From: Candidatus Paracaedibacter acanthamoebae
GTDB taxonomy: Bacteria > Pseudomonadota > Alphaproteobacteria > Paracaedibacterales > Paracaedibacteraceae
Length of the DNA stretch: 64,000 bases
Assembly: GCF_000742835.1 (NCBI RefSeq)
Contig: NZ_CP008941.1
Location: 1,011,001-1,075,000, forward strand
Direction: 5' to 3'
Shown here one piece after another: positions 32,594 to 40,734 of this stretch (position 1 is the first letter of the stretch; the number at the start of each line of letters is the position of its first letter). A program made the position numbers and the translations under genes. The notes beneath the pieces are model-generated. The model was not told the origin of the DNA and ran no database searches. It saw nothing but the letters and a program-made list of their open reading frames with translations.

Positions 32594-34996
32594 TCAGAAA
32601 ATGAACATGTAATTTTTTGATAAAACCTGGCCGTCAGCGCGTGTGGTTTTCCACCATCCGACGATTGTAGTATTACCTCCACGACGTGATCCACCGACAG
32701 AATGGGCCGGGCCGACGTGATCATCGTGTTTACGCCACTTTTCATATAAATTATTGTTAGATAATTCATCGTGGGTTTCAGTTACAAGGTAATCGTAATA
32801 ATTTAAATCGTCGTATATCCCACATGTCCAGAAAATGCCTACTGGTGCCTTATCGCTCCATTGCCACATAATATCTTGAAAATGGCTCGCGGTAGTCTTT
32901 AGTTCCTTTTCGATCAAAAACCTTGGGGCAAACCAGATTTCGACCTTGTTGGCATTCTCCGCCTTCTTCTCCTTCCGATAGCCAGTTGATATGCTCAAAT
33001 GCTTACCCGCATCCCCACACTGCGATAAATCAAACGTTCCCTCTAACGGGTTCTCTAATGCCGCTATCGGCAGATCAATCCGCCCAACATCGCTTCCTTC
33101 TGTTGGTCTATAAACCAATACCCCTTTTAAGAACCTTTGATAAATTTGTTCATGTCCTTGGGCCACAAGCGGAACGGTTAGTCTCATCTCGGCAGGGCGC
33201 TCTTCCTCCTCCTCTGACCGTGCAGCTTCCAATGTCCTTAATCTTTCTTCCATTATCGCTAGTCGTCTGGCCTGATCGCCTATTTGTCTGATCAGATCGC
33301 CTACCCCACTAAACTTCTGATGCCAACGCATCATTTGCTCATGGCTGTGCTGGCTGATCAAATCGGCATAATACCTGCGGACAACTTCCTGTTCCAATAC
33401 GTCGGTCGCCAGTTGACTAATATAAGACGAGCCACAAACCTGATCATAAAAATCTCTGTGATAGGCAAAATCAAATGCTACAAAATCATCCCCTTCCTCT
33501 CCCAGAACAAGAGAAGAGATGACCTCTTTTGTTCTCATATCCGTTCTTCTTTTTATATCGCTTATCCTTTCTTGTCTCTTATTCCTTAGACCTTGAATAT
33601 GTGCTTGACGTTTTCCTTCATTCTCTTTTTCAAGATTTCTTAAGGCTATATTGTATGGATTAATGCAAAACTCTTTAAGCAAACTAATCGCATCCTCCTC
33701 CTTACAAACGTCTGCATCAAGCGTTTGCCAAAAGTCATCCGATGTGTAAAAAGTTATGGCTTTATCGTAGTCAGATAGGGTTGTTAATGGTGTATTAAAT
33801 TTACGGTCGAATGCTCTCTCAATGACTCTGAAGAACATTCTTTCCAAAGGTCCTTTTGTATCTGGTGGATACAAAACACTCACATTAATGCCAAGTACCT
33901 TTGCTGGTCTCGTATCTTTAATAAGCCTTAGGATTTGATCCCTTACACCTATGTTATTATCCTCTCGGATCGGATGAAACATACGGCAAAGTTTATTTCT
34001 TTGGTTCCAGGATCTAAGCTGGTCATTCAACTCTGCTTTATCTCTGGAGTCTGTTTTTTTCAACAAAAAATCAGTCATTTCAGTTCGCTCATTACAGGTA
34101 ATTTTTGTAGCAACAAATACACCATCATCAACAAGGCTTGTATCTTGACCCACAACAAATAACTGCTTGATGCCATTAAACATTTGCTTTACTGAAGCGC
34201 TTCGATCCGCTGTAAATTGATCTTGGCCAACAACAAAAACGAGCCGCACAGAGGCCGCATCTAGTAGAATTTGCCTCATAAAAGCAGCATTGACTAAGTT
34301 ACGTTCTGATCCATCTGTATCGTTAAAACCAGGAAGGTCGAAAAAGCGAAGGCCATCAACATCAATAGATTTCGGGTAAAGGGTTTCTGAATTTCCCCCT
34401 GTTCCCATTACCATCGCAGCTTTGTCATCAGGATGAGCTAAAACGTAATCCTCACCATCAGGACTCACTATAATCTCCTTTCCGGCAAGTAAATTGACTA
34501 GCGTACTCTTTCCAGCTCCTGTATTTCCTAAAAAAGCAACAATGTCTTTATCTTTTGCTGAGTTAAGGAGAGCCGCGTTTTTGCTAAATTCTTCCTTTAC
34601 CCGTTGAGCAATGCTATCGGCATCACGGGTCTCAAGGACAGAAGGTTCACCTAGTCTTCCAGGTTTCCAATCCCTGATCATTGCTTTTAATGCTTGGTTA
34701 TCGAAAAGGTCTCTGTTTTTTAACGGTAACCCAGTGATGGGGCTTTTTGCGCGATTATCAATATTAAAATATTTTGAAATGGCAGCTCTTTCGTAGGAAT
34801 GACCATCAGCGGCCACAACTGGATCTCTCATAACTTGAAGTGTTATAGGACAGAAATGCTCGTTAGGTCTTCTATCATCAAAAGTTTCCATTGCCATACA
34901 GGAATAACTAGCAATTCCGGAAATCCACGTAAATAGACATAACCAAGCTATTTTGTTCATAGCAGATGAGATAAGATGCTTTAAGTTTTTTTTCAT
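32594..34996 (-). CDS. secreted U-box / AIG1-like GTPase fusion protein
   Basis: This 800-residue protein begins with a signal peptide (hydrophobic residues ~15-35, likely cleavage near SCMA-ME). Residues ~46-112 are a U-box (HFCPITLQVMRDPVVAADGH, then SYERAAISKYF and SPITGLPL), the E2-binding fold of eukaryotic ubiquitin ligases. Residues ~150-380 are a P-loop GTPase: G1 GNTGAGKST, G3 DLPGFNDT, with spacing typical of AIG1/GIMAP and septin-like families. A long charged helical middle (~430-620) has coiled-coil character, and the C-terminal ~170 residues are unrecognised, rich in Trp and Tyr. The domain combination is one I do not know. It suggests a host-directed effector combining ubiquitin-pathway and membrane or oligomerising GTPase activities (inference). 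The gene is intact. Confidence 0.75.
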   Translation of the reverse strand: MKKNLKHLISSAMNKIAWLCLFTWISGIASYSCMAMETFDDRRPNEHFCPITLQVMRDPVVAADGHSYERAAISKYFNIDNRAKSPITGLPLKNRDLFDNQALKAMIRDWKPGRLGEPSVLETRDADSIAQRVKEEFSKNAALLNSAKDKDIVAFLGNTGAGKSTLVNLLAGKEIIVSPDGEDYVLAHPDDKAAMVMGTGGNSETLYPKSIDVDGLRFFDLPGFNDTDGSERNLVNAAFMRQILLDAASVRLVFVVGQDQFTADRSASVKQMFNGIKQLFVVGQDTSLVDDGVFVATKITCNERTEMTDFLLKKTDSRDKAELNDQLRSWNQRNKLCRMFHPIREDNNIGVRDQILRLIKDTRPAKVLGINVSVLYPPDTKGPLERMFFRVIERAFDRKFNTPLTTLSDYDKAITFYTSDDFWQTLDADVCKEEDAISLLKEFCINPYNIALRNLEKENEGKRQAHIQGLRNKRQERISDIKRRTDMRTKEVISSLVLGEEGDDFVAFDFAYHRDFYDQVCGSSYISQLATDVLEQEVVRRYYADLISQHSHEQMMRWHQKFSGVGDLIRQIGDQARRLAIMEERLRTLEAARSEEEEERPAEMRLTVPLVAQGHEQIYQRFLKGVLVYRPTEGSDVGRIDLPIAALENPLEGTFDLSQCGDAGKHLSISTGYRKEKKAENANKVEIWFAPRFLIEKELKTTASHFQDIMWQWSDKAPVGIFWTCGIYDDLNYYDYLVTETHDELSNNNLYEKWRKHDDHVGPAHSVGGSRRGGNTTIVGWWKTTRADGQVLSKNYMFIF

Positions 34997-35258
34997 AAGA
35001 TTTTTCCCAACATTTAAGATATTTTACAAAAATACAGGACAACTGCTTTGTAACAGATCGGGGCTATGCATACAATCTTATTGTTTGGGTAACGAAGTCG
35101 CAATAATCTAATAGATTGAAAGATAAAGATAATAAATTAGGAAGTTCAGGTAAACCAACAAATTTCTCAAGCATCAAATTCCCAAAAATTGTTCCGCTTA
35201 TTTCTTAACGGTTACTCATTTTCCCCCCACGAGAGCCAGGGTGGGTTCCAGGTAAAAC
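34477..35258. repeat. direct duplication, copy 2 (782 bp)
   Basis: This is the counterpart of 31555-32336 and contains the native 5' half of the intact U-box/GTPase gene and its leader. This copy is continuous with both the full gene and the phage-gene fragment, so it is probably the ancestral location. Confidence 0.85.
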
Positions 35259-35499
35259 AAGTTGTGGCCAGGGGTATTTCTTTTGAGGAACTTTAGGCTT
35301 TCTTTTTTGGTTTTGCCCCAATCCCCGTTCTTTGCGCTCTCGTAAAGGGAAAGTACATCACTTGCAATGCTTGCCATATGGCCAGCCAATTCGGTTGTCA
35401 GGTTGTGTCCATAGCGGGAATATTCTTGAAACAAAAAGTCCCCAAATATCCACAAGCCGCCCTCTTTGAGGATGGCTGTTTGCCATACCTTCTCATCTG
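35216..35499 (-). pseudogene. phage structural/internal virion protein, C-terminal fragment
   Basis: The reading WQTAILKEGGLWIFGDFLF, then SRYGHNLTTELAGHMASI and FLKRNTPGHNLFYLEPTL resembles the C-terminal region of large phage virion-associated proteins (GGLGIYGDFLF, LAGP, N-x-PG-x-NLWY pattern). This is from memory of the family. The N-terminal part is missing because an IS6-type end starts at 35500; the first ~13 residues of the longer frame are IS-derived. It suggests a former prophage next to the U-box gene. Confidence 0.5.
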
Positions 35500-35862
35500 G
35501 GTTCTGTCGCATCTGTTGAGAAATTGTGGTGAGGAGTATAGAATGCATTCAAAAAAAGGAATGTTGAATGCTGACAATATCCCCGTCATTGGTATATCAT
35601 TTTAAGGGTTTCTGCTCTTCTCCGTCAGTGATTATGCTATTTGTGTATATGAAGTGCCGGTTTTCCCTAAGCTATAGGGATCTTGAGGAAATAATGATGA
35701 TCCGAGGGGCCAGTATTGACCATGCCACTTTACAAAGGTGGGTTAAACGCTTTGTTCGCCTGATTGATGCCAGTGTACGCTAGAGAAAGCGGCCTGTTAA
35801 CGGTAGCTGGCGAATGGACGAGACCTACATTAAACTAAACGGTAAGTGGATTTATCTTTACT
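35500..35862 (+). pseudogene. IS6-family element remnant (type B relative)
   Basis: It begins with terminal repeat GGTTCTGTCGCATCTGTTGAG and reads a transposase N terminus (MLTISPSLVYHFKGFC) closely related to type B. The CAG codon after the RVR-like segment is TAG at 35781-35783, and the frame then continues RKRPVNGSWRMDETYIKLNGKW. It is cut at ~35862 by a second, oppositely oriented IS6-type fragment. It is non-functional (nonsense mutation plus deletion). Confidence 0.75.
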
Positions 35863-36110
35863 CTCACCTCATCAATATGCCATTTGTCTTTAAAAGCTGA
35901 TCCTCTTTTCTGACGGATATCTCTGGCATAAACAGGGCCCCAGGTTTGGCACCAATTTCGAATCGTTTCGTAAGTGACAGAGAGACCTCTATCCTGAAGC
36001 ATTTCGCTTAAATCTCTTAAGCTGATCTTATAGCGGTAATAGTAACGAACAGCAAAGCTGATAACACTTTTGGGAAGCCGATACCCTTTATAATGATCTC
36101 GCATAATCAA
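35863..36110 (-). pseudogene. IS6-family transposase, N-terminal fragment (type D)
   Basis: About 83 residues of an IS6-type transposase (RYYYRYKISLRDLSEMLQDR, then GPVYARDIRQKRGSAFKDKW and HIDEVRVKI) end at the first catalytic Asp region, where the sequence switches to the type B remnant. It is a fourth IS6 subgroup in this window. The tail of the open frame is chimeric. Confidence 0.7.
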
Positions 36111-36244
36111 CGACTCTCTCTTGTTTTTGCAAGAATATTACAATAATTGGGGGCTTACCTCAACAACTTGACGATACCGGTTTTAGTTCAATTGATCAAA
36201 TAGATAAAGAGATAATCTATAAATAGAGAGAACTATGAAATTAT

Positions 36245-36493
36245 TCAAAAATACTCAAGATAGTTACTGACTTCAGATTGAAGGTTCTTTAGTTCTTTTG
36301 TAGTTTTACTACCTAAAGAATCAACTTTAGAAAGAAAACTTTCAAGCTTTGAAAGAAGACTGATTACTTTGTCTTTATGTTTATTTTGTTTATAAGAATT
36401 TAATCTTATTTTTTTGTACTTTTCAGCTACTTTTAACTTATTAAATTCTTCTCTTAAAAATTCGGCGATTTTATAGTGTTCCTCAAAGGTCAT
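36245..36493 (-). CDS. small hypothetical protein, helical and lysine-rich
   Basis: The 82-residue protein is highly charged and predicted helical (EHYKIAEFLREEFNKLKVAE, VISLLSKLESFLSKVDSL), with no cysteine, signal peptide or known motif. It has a clear AAGGAG ribosome site 6 bases before ATG 36493 and starts 16 bases after the phosphopantetheinyl transferase fragment on the same strand, so the two were co-transcribed. Coiled-coil-like heptads suggest a small docking or regulatory protein. I do not recognise a family. Confidence 0.5.
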   Translation of the reverse strand: MTFEEHYKIAEFLREEFNKLKVAEKYKKIRLNSYKQNKHKDKVISLLSKLESFLSKVDSLGSKTTKELKNLQSEVSNYLEYF

Positions 36494-36508
36494 CTTTAAT
36501 TCTCCTTC

Positions 36509-36884
36509 TCAGTAATGAGTTATTTGATGAGTAAATAAATTTATTTGGATTATATGGCTTAATGGCCGTGCTAAAGCTACCGTTCCAGCGTAGTTATCTG
36601 AGTTATATAATTCTGAACAGTAAAATATATTGCCATTAGCAGCATAATGGGTTTTCTTAATGTTTATGGAATTCATAATTTCTATTTCTTTAATAGGGTA
36701 AGTTAATCCTTGCCCAATAGCTTTAATGATTGCTTCTTTTTTTGTCCAGATATCATAAAAAATGTGGAATTTTGCTTCAGATTTTAACTGATTAAAATTA
36801 ATAATTTCTAGAGGAGATAACACAAGGTCAGAAACCTCTTGAATATTTATATTTCTGTCTTTCCATTCAATATCAATGCCTACT
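36509..36884 (-). pseudogene. second Sfp-type phosphopantetheinyl transferase, 5'-truncated by IS5
   Basis: The surviving ~125 residues carry the VGIDIEWKDR magnesium-binding motif and the IWTKKEAIIKAIGQGL motif of Sfp-type enzymes. The first ~half of a normal ~220-residue enzyme, including the N-terminal pseudo-repeat and the NLSHS segment, is absent. The open frame extends to 36916 only because the IS5 end encodes MTTFSIYATT. It is a different gene from the one at 19202 (low similarity outside the motifs). Without the N-terminal half it is almost certainly inactive. Confidence 0.8.
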
Positions 36885-37987
36885 GGCGTTGTTGCGTAAA
36901 TAGAAAAGGTTGTCAATAAAAGGTAAATGGAAGTATCTTTTTTAAAATAAAAAAGGATGACCTATGCCTTATAAAGAACGTATTAGGCGCTCAGGCGCTA
37001 TTCATAAACGTCAAAAGCACTATCGCCTACAGAATTGGCCAGACTATAATCAAGCTTTAATAAACAGAGGAGATCTCACTTTATGGCTTTGTGAGGATCT
37101 TCACCATAACTGGTACGCGCAAAAATCCCTTACTCCTAAAAAAGGGCGGCCCCTTCATTATTCTGATCATGCCATTACACTCATGCTAACATTAAGGCTC
37201 ATCTTTAAACAAAAACTTAGGCAAACTCAAGGGGTGGTCAAGTCATTGTTTCATCTCCTTGGCCTTCAATTAGATGTCCCCAATTATACAAGACTATCGC
37301 GCCGAGGGACTGTCCCTTTGATCACGCGCCAATTAGAAAAAATGGATGAATCCAGTCATCTTGTCATTGATAGTACAGGTATTAAAGTATTTGGAGAAAG
37401 TGAGTGGCTCGAAACAAAATATGGCAAACAGTACAAACGCAAAGTCTGGCGTAAGCTTCACCTTGGCATTAACAGCAAGGGATTCATTGTTTCTCGGATA
37501 ATGACAAGTCATTTAACAGATGATCGATCCTGCTTAGACGCTCACCTTAAGCAGGCGGATGCGACAAAGATTACGCAGCTTATTGCTGATGCGGGCTATG
37601 ATGGTCAAAATGTTTACAGCCAACTGGAATCAGTCAACATTAAACCCATTATTCCTCCAGCTCGAGGATCTCCTTCACTGTCAGAAGAGCCCTGCTCTGT
37701 TAGACAAAAGGGTATTAATTACATTGATAAAAAGGGACTATATGCCTGGCAAACAAAAAATGATTATGGTAGGAGAGCAAAAGTAGAAAATACGATATAC
37801 CGCTATAAAGAGGTGATCGGTCGTAAGCTTAATGCCAGGTTATGGGATACCCAAGATGCGGAATTGCATCTTGGGTGCTTCATTTTAAACATTTTTACTA
37901 ATCTTGGCATGCCGGAATCAGTTAAAATCTAATAATTGTGGGAAAAAGGGAGAGTTTGTTCTTGCTTCCCATTTACGCAACAACGCC
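36885..37987 (+). mobile_element. IS5-family insertion sequence, complete
   Basis: The 1103-bp element has inverted repeats GGCGTTGTTGCGTAAAT at both ends and one intact transposase gene. The flanks show no target duplication, and the genes on each side (phosphopantetheinyl transferase, helical-repeat protein) are unrelated halves. The element therefore probably marks a deletion or recombination between two copies. Fragments of the same element are at 295-381 and 31437-31555. Confidence 0.9.
36964..37932 (+). CDS. IS5-family transposase (IS903-like group)
   Basis: The 322-residue transposase has the DDE_Tnp_1/IS5 layout: N-terminal NWPDYNQALINRGDLTLWL, DDE core with Asp in HLVIDSTGIKVFGESEW, Asp in LIADAGYDGQNVY, and Glu in the Y-R-(Y)-K-x-x-x-G-R-K block (RYKEVIGRKLNAR). 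It ends with the usual HLGCFILNIFTNLGMPES tail. The frame is intact, so it may be active. The start follows a GGATGACC leader. It is the probable source of the two IS5 end fragments elsewhere in the window. Confidence 0.92.
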   Translation: MPYKERIRRSGAIHKRQKHYRLQNWPDYNQALINRGDLTLWLCEDLHHNWYAQKSLTPKKGRPLHYSDHAITLMLTLRLIFKQKLRQTQGVVKSLFHLLGLQLDVPNYTRLSRRGTVPLITRQLEKMDESSHLVIDSTGIKVFGESEWLETKYGKQYKRKVWRKLHLGINSKGFIVSRIMTSHLTDDRSCLDAHLKQADATKITQLIADAGYDGQNVYSQLESVNIKPIIPPARGSPSLSEEPCSVRQKGINYIDKKGLYAWQTKNDYGRRAKVENTIYRYKEVIGRKLNARLWDTQDAELHLGCFILNIFTNLGMPESVKI

Positions 37988-38505
37988 TCTTTGACCAGGT
38001 TAGTAAAAACAAACACGTACCTGCTAGCGAGCGCGATTTAGCTGAGATAATGAAAGCAATGATATGCATGTATAACCGTACTCAAGCCATGAGCAATTGG
38101 CAGGCCTTTAATCTCTTTGACCGTGTTAGCAAAAGCAAACACGTAACTGCTAGAGACCGCGCTTTAGCTGATTACAAGAAAGCAGAAATGTGCGTGTACA
38201 ATTGCATCCGAGCAATTAGCGATGAGGTGGCTTTTACTCTCCTTGACCAGGTCAGTAAAAACCAACAAGCATCTGATGACCTCCGCGCTTTAGCTGAGAT
38301 AACGAAAGCAATAATGCGATATCAAAACCGTACCCATGCGATTACCGATGAGGTGGCTATTTCTTTACTCTCCTCGGTCCAAGCCAACTCGTCGTTAAGC
38401 AACGAGATTAGAGAGGATGCAGAGAACAAAAAATCAGCGTTGCTTTATAAATTATCTGGGTTTGATCCGCGTAGGATGGAACTGATGCGAAAGCTTTATT
38501 TGTGA
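37988..38505 (+). pseudogene. alpha-helical repeat protein, 5'-truncated by IS5
   Basis: About 170 residues contain three and a half ~43-residue helical repeats (e.g. LFDQVSKNKHV, LFDRVSKSKHV, LLDQVSKNQQA, each followed by R-x-LA-(E/D)-x-x-KA and a Y/N-R motif). They resemble Sel1/TPR-type scaffolds without matching a family I can name. The N-terminal part and start codon are lost to the IS5 element; the open frame's first 16 residues are IS-encoded. Helical-repeat proteins are common among secreted proteins of intracellular bacteria. It is likely a decayed member of that set. Confidence 0.5.
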
Positions 38506-38598
38506 AGGCTATAGTAAAGTTACATTTCTCCTTAAAAACAATTTCGTTTTATCAGATACTTTTCTAAGTTAACAGCTCTTGCTTAAAGTAAAGAAATT

Positions 38599-38895
38599 TT
38601 GGGACACTATTTCCTCTCCGATTGCACAGGTCTGACATCCTTGGATACTCAAGGGTTGACCAATGTAACATCAATTGGAGCTGGGTTCCTCGGGGGCTCT
38701 GCTCTTTTTTCACAAGCTGAAGTGTTAAAGAAAAGAATTTGCAACGTATATGGCCTGAGCAAGAATGCAAGAGTTTTTTTAAAAGAAAACATTGAGGTGC
38801 GGACGTATATTCGGCTTTTAACGAAGGTTTATCCTTCTAGCCCAGATGGTATATCCGATCACTTCTTGCCCTTATCGGAACCATGGTTTTTGTAA
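38599..38895 (+). pseudogene. leucine-rich-repeat (BspA-like) protein, C-terminal fragment
   Basis: The reading starts inside a repeat (FLSDCTGLTSLDTQGLTNVT, then SIGAGFLGGS), which is the BspA/LRR_5 pattern (FLxxCTGLTSLDLxxLxNVTSIG). A non-repetitive, basic C-terminal tail of ~60 residues follows. No start codon with a ribosome site is present and upstream repeats are missing. It is a remnant of a surface or secreted LRR protein. Confidence 0.5.
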
Positions 38896-39008
38896 ACCGT
38901 GTTGCAAAACAGGATCTCAAGAAGCTGGTAATTCACTTTGTCATCTTTTTATTTTACTCTAGCAAACCTCGGTGGTAGGTCATCCTTATAATTTTACTTA
39001 TGGGATAT

Positions 39009-40013
39009 CTAGTGAATAGAGTGGTACTCAGTTTGTTTGGCAAGTAGAGACCATACAATTCTTGCATTCTTATTAGCTAGAGCTACATAAGCTTTCTGTT
39101 TACCACAACGCTCAATCAGCTTCTCTAACCAATTAGAACGCCTTTTAGCAAAGCTAATAAAGGCGCGTGCTCCGTGAATAAGAAGCGTCCTTAAATACCG
39201 ATCCCCTCTTTTGCTAATGCCGAGCAGCACCTTTTTATTTCCGCTAGAATGCTGACGTGGTACCAATCCTAGCCAAGCGGCTAAGTGACGCCCATTCTTA
39301 AAGTTAGAGATATCACCAATTGCTGATACCAGAGCTGTTGCTGTTAAAGGGCCAATCCCTTCAATTTTTTTAATCCTTTGGCATGCTTTATTCTCGCTAC
39401 AAATTTTGGCGATCCGCTTATCTAAAAGCTTAACTTTTTTATCAATTTCCAAAAGATCTTGATGAAGCTGGCAAAAAACCTCCAGAGCTAAACTTGTCAG
39501 CAAGTTATTTTGATTTTCCAGAAACTGAGGTAATTTCTCCCTCAAACACCCAATACCTTGAGGCGCCACAAGTCCATATTCACTAAGCAGTCCTCTAATC
39601 TGATTGACAAGGGCCGTCCTTTGCTGCACCACTCTTTGACGGTACCGATGGAGCGATTGGATATCCTGCTGTTCTATAGTTTTAATTGAAACAAATCTCA
39701 TATTAGGCCGTGCTACTGCTTCACAGATAGCTTCAGCATCATTCGCATCATTCTTATTCGTTTTAACATATGGTTTTACATATTGTGGGCTCATCAGTTT
39801 CACTTCGTGCCCGTAAAGCTGAAACTGGCGGGCCCAGTAGTTAGATCCACTGCAAGACTCCATTCCTATAAGGCATGGAGGTAGATTGGCAATAAAGCTA
39901 AGCAATTGGTCACGTCCAATACGCTTCTTTAGCACTGTCTTGCCTCTTTTATCAACGCCATGCAGTTGAAATACCCGCTTGGCTATATCAATCCCTAGTG
40001 TTTTTATTGTCAT
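39009..40013 (-). CDS. IS110-family transposase (DEDD recombinase)
   Basis: The 334-residue protein has an N-terminal RuvC-like DEDD domain (LGIDIAKRVFQLHGVD, GMESCSGS, KTNKNDANDAEAI) and the C-terminal transposase_20 domain (IEGIGPLTATALVSAIGD, HLAAWLGLVPRQHSSGNK) with the conserved Ser. It has a normal length and open frame. An AAGGACC ribosome site lies before ATG 40013. IS110-group recombinases are guided by a bridge RNA encoded in the element's non-coding flank, so such an RNA is expected within ~150-200 bp on one side (38896-39008 or 40014-40120). I cannot define it by eye. Confidence 0.9.
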   Translation of the reverse strand: MTIKTLGIDIAKRVFQLHGVDKRGKTVLKKRIGRDQLLSFIANLPPCLIGMESCSGSNYWARQFQLYGHEVKLMSPQYVKPYVKTNKNDANDAEAICEAVARPNMRFVSIKTIEQQDIQSLHRYRQRVVQQRTALVNQIRGLLSEYGLVAPQGIGCLREKLPQFLENQNNLLTSLALEVFCQLHQDLLEIDKKVKLLDKRIAKICSENKACQRIKKIEGIGPLTATALVSAIGDISNFKNGRHLAAWLGLVPRQHSSGNKKVLLGISKRGDRYLRTLLIHGARAFISFAKRRSNWLEKLIERCGKQKAYVALANKNARIVWSLLAKQTEYHSIH

Positions 40014-40120
40014 GGTGGGGTCCTTATCTTTATTTATTCCTTTTACATCTCCAGATTACCATTCTTTTCTCATAATCTGAAAGTTGCTCAGGCCATCCCA
40101 TCAGAACCCCGTGAAACTCA

Positions 40121-40705
40121 TCAAGGATCGGAAAAATATTCAGCAATTAGTGAAGCCCAGCCTGCAAAGCCTGTGGCCTTTTTATATTCTTTAACAAAAG
40201 ATAAAGTTTGTTGAGCAATATCTAACGAGGGTTTGCACTCATAGGAACAAGGTACATGACTTATTAATGCAATACCTTTAAGATACAGAGATATATCTAA
40301 TAGAGAATAATGATCTTTAAGATTGGTTCTTGTATATTCTTCAGCAAGTTTATCAATTTCATCTTCCCCAGAATGTTCAATAAAAGACGAACAGCATTCT
40401 GGATAACCCAGCAGACGACCTAGAATCATTGCATGCGGTAATGACGATTGATCCACTTCCATTATCATCCTTGATAGCTCCTTGTTTTTAGAAATGACGA
40501 GAAACCCGCTTTTATCATGAACTGGACACCATCCTAAACTGGATATAGATTGAAGAAAGATTTTAATGTTGCTCCTATTCTTTATACGCGTCCGAACAGC
40601 GGGCTTTATACCAGCAAGAAACTGACATGAATCTACTTTAAATGAGGGTGGCACCATATCCCAGGGTACTTGATTCCAATATTTTTCTATATCTCCTTCG
40701 AACAC
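40121..40705 (-). CDS. DUF483-like cysteine-motif protein
   Basis: The 194-residue protein contains LGRLLGYPECCSSFIEHSGE and SHVPCSYECKPS, the paired Cys signatures I associate with DUF483 (GYPxCC and HxPCxxxC). No signal peptide is seen. It begins 29 bp after the arginase-like gene on the same strand, so the two form an operon. Conserved cysteines suggest metal or iron-sulphur binding, or a thiol-based step. The function of the family is not known to me. Its place beside an arginase-like enzyme near a RiPP precursor makes a peptide-modification role plausible (inference). The gene is intact. Confidence 0.6.
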   Translation of the reverse strand: MFEGDIEKYWNQVPWDMVPPSFKVDSCQFLAGIKPAVRTRIKNRSNIKIFLQSISSLGWCPVHDKSGFLVISKNKELSRMIMEVDQSSLPHAMILGRLLGYPECCSSFIEHSGEDEIDKLAEEYTRTNLKDHYSLLDISLYLKGIALISHVPCSYECKPSLDIAQQTLSFVKEYKKATGFAGWASLIAEYFSDP

Positions 40706-40734
40706 TTATACCTCTTAGACGTAAGTTACGGATT

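Noticed and set aside
36509-36916. Full-length phosphopantetheinyl transferase starting at 36916
   Set aside because: The first ten residues are encoded by the IS5 terminal repeat, and the N-terminal half of the enzyme is missing.
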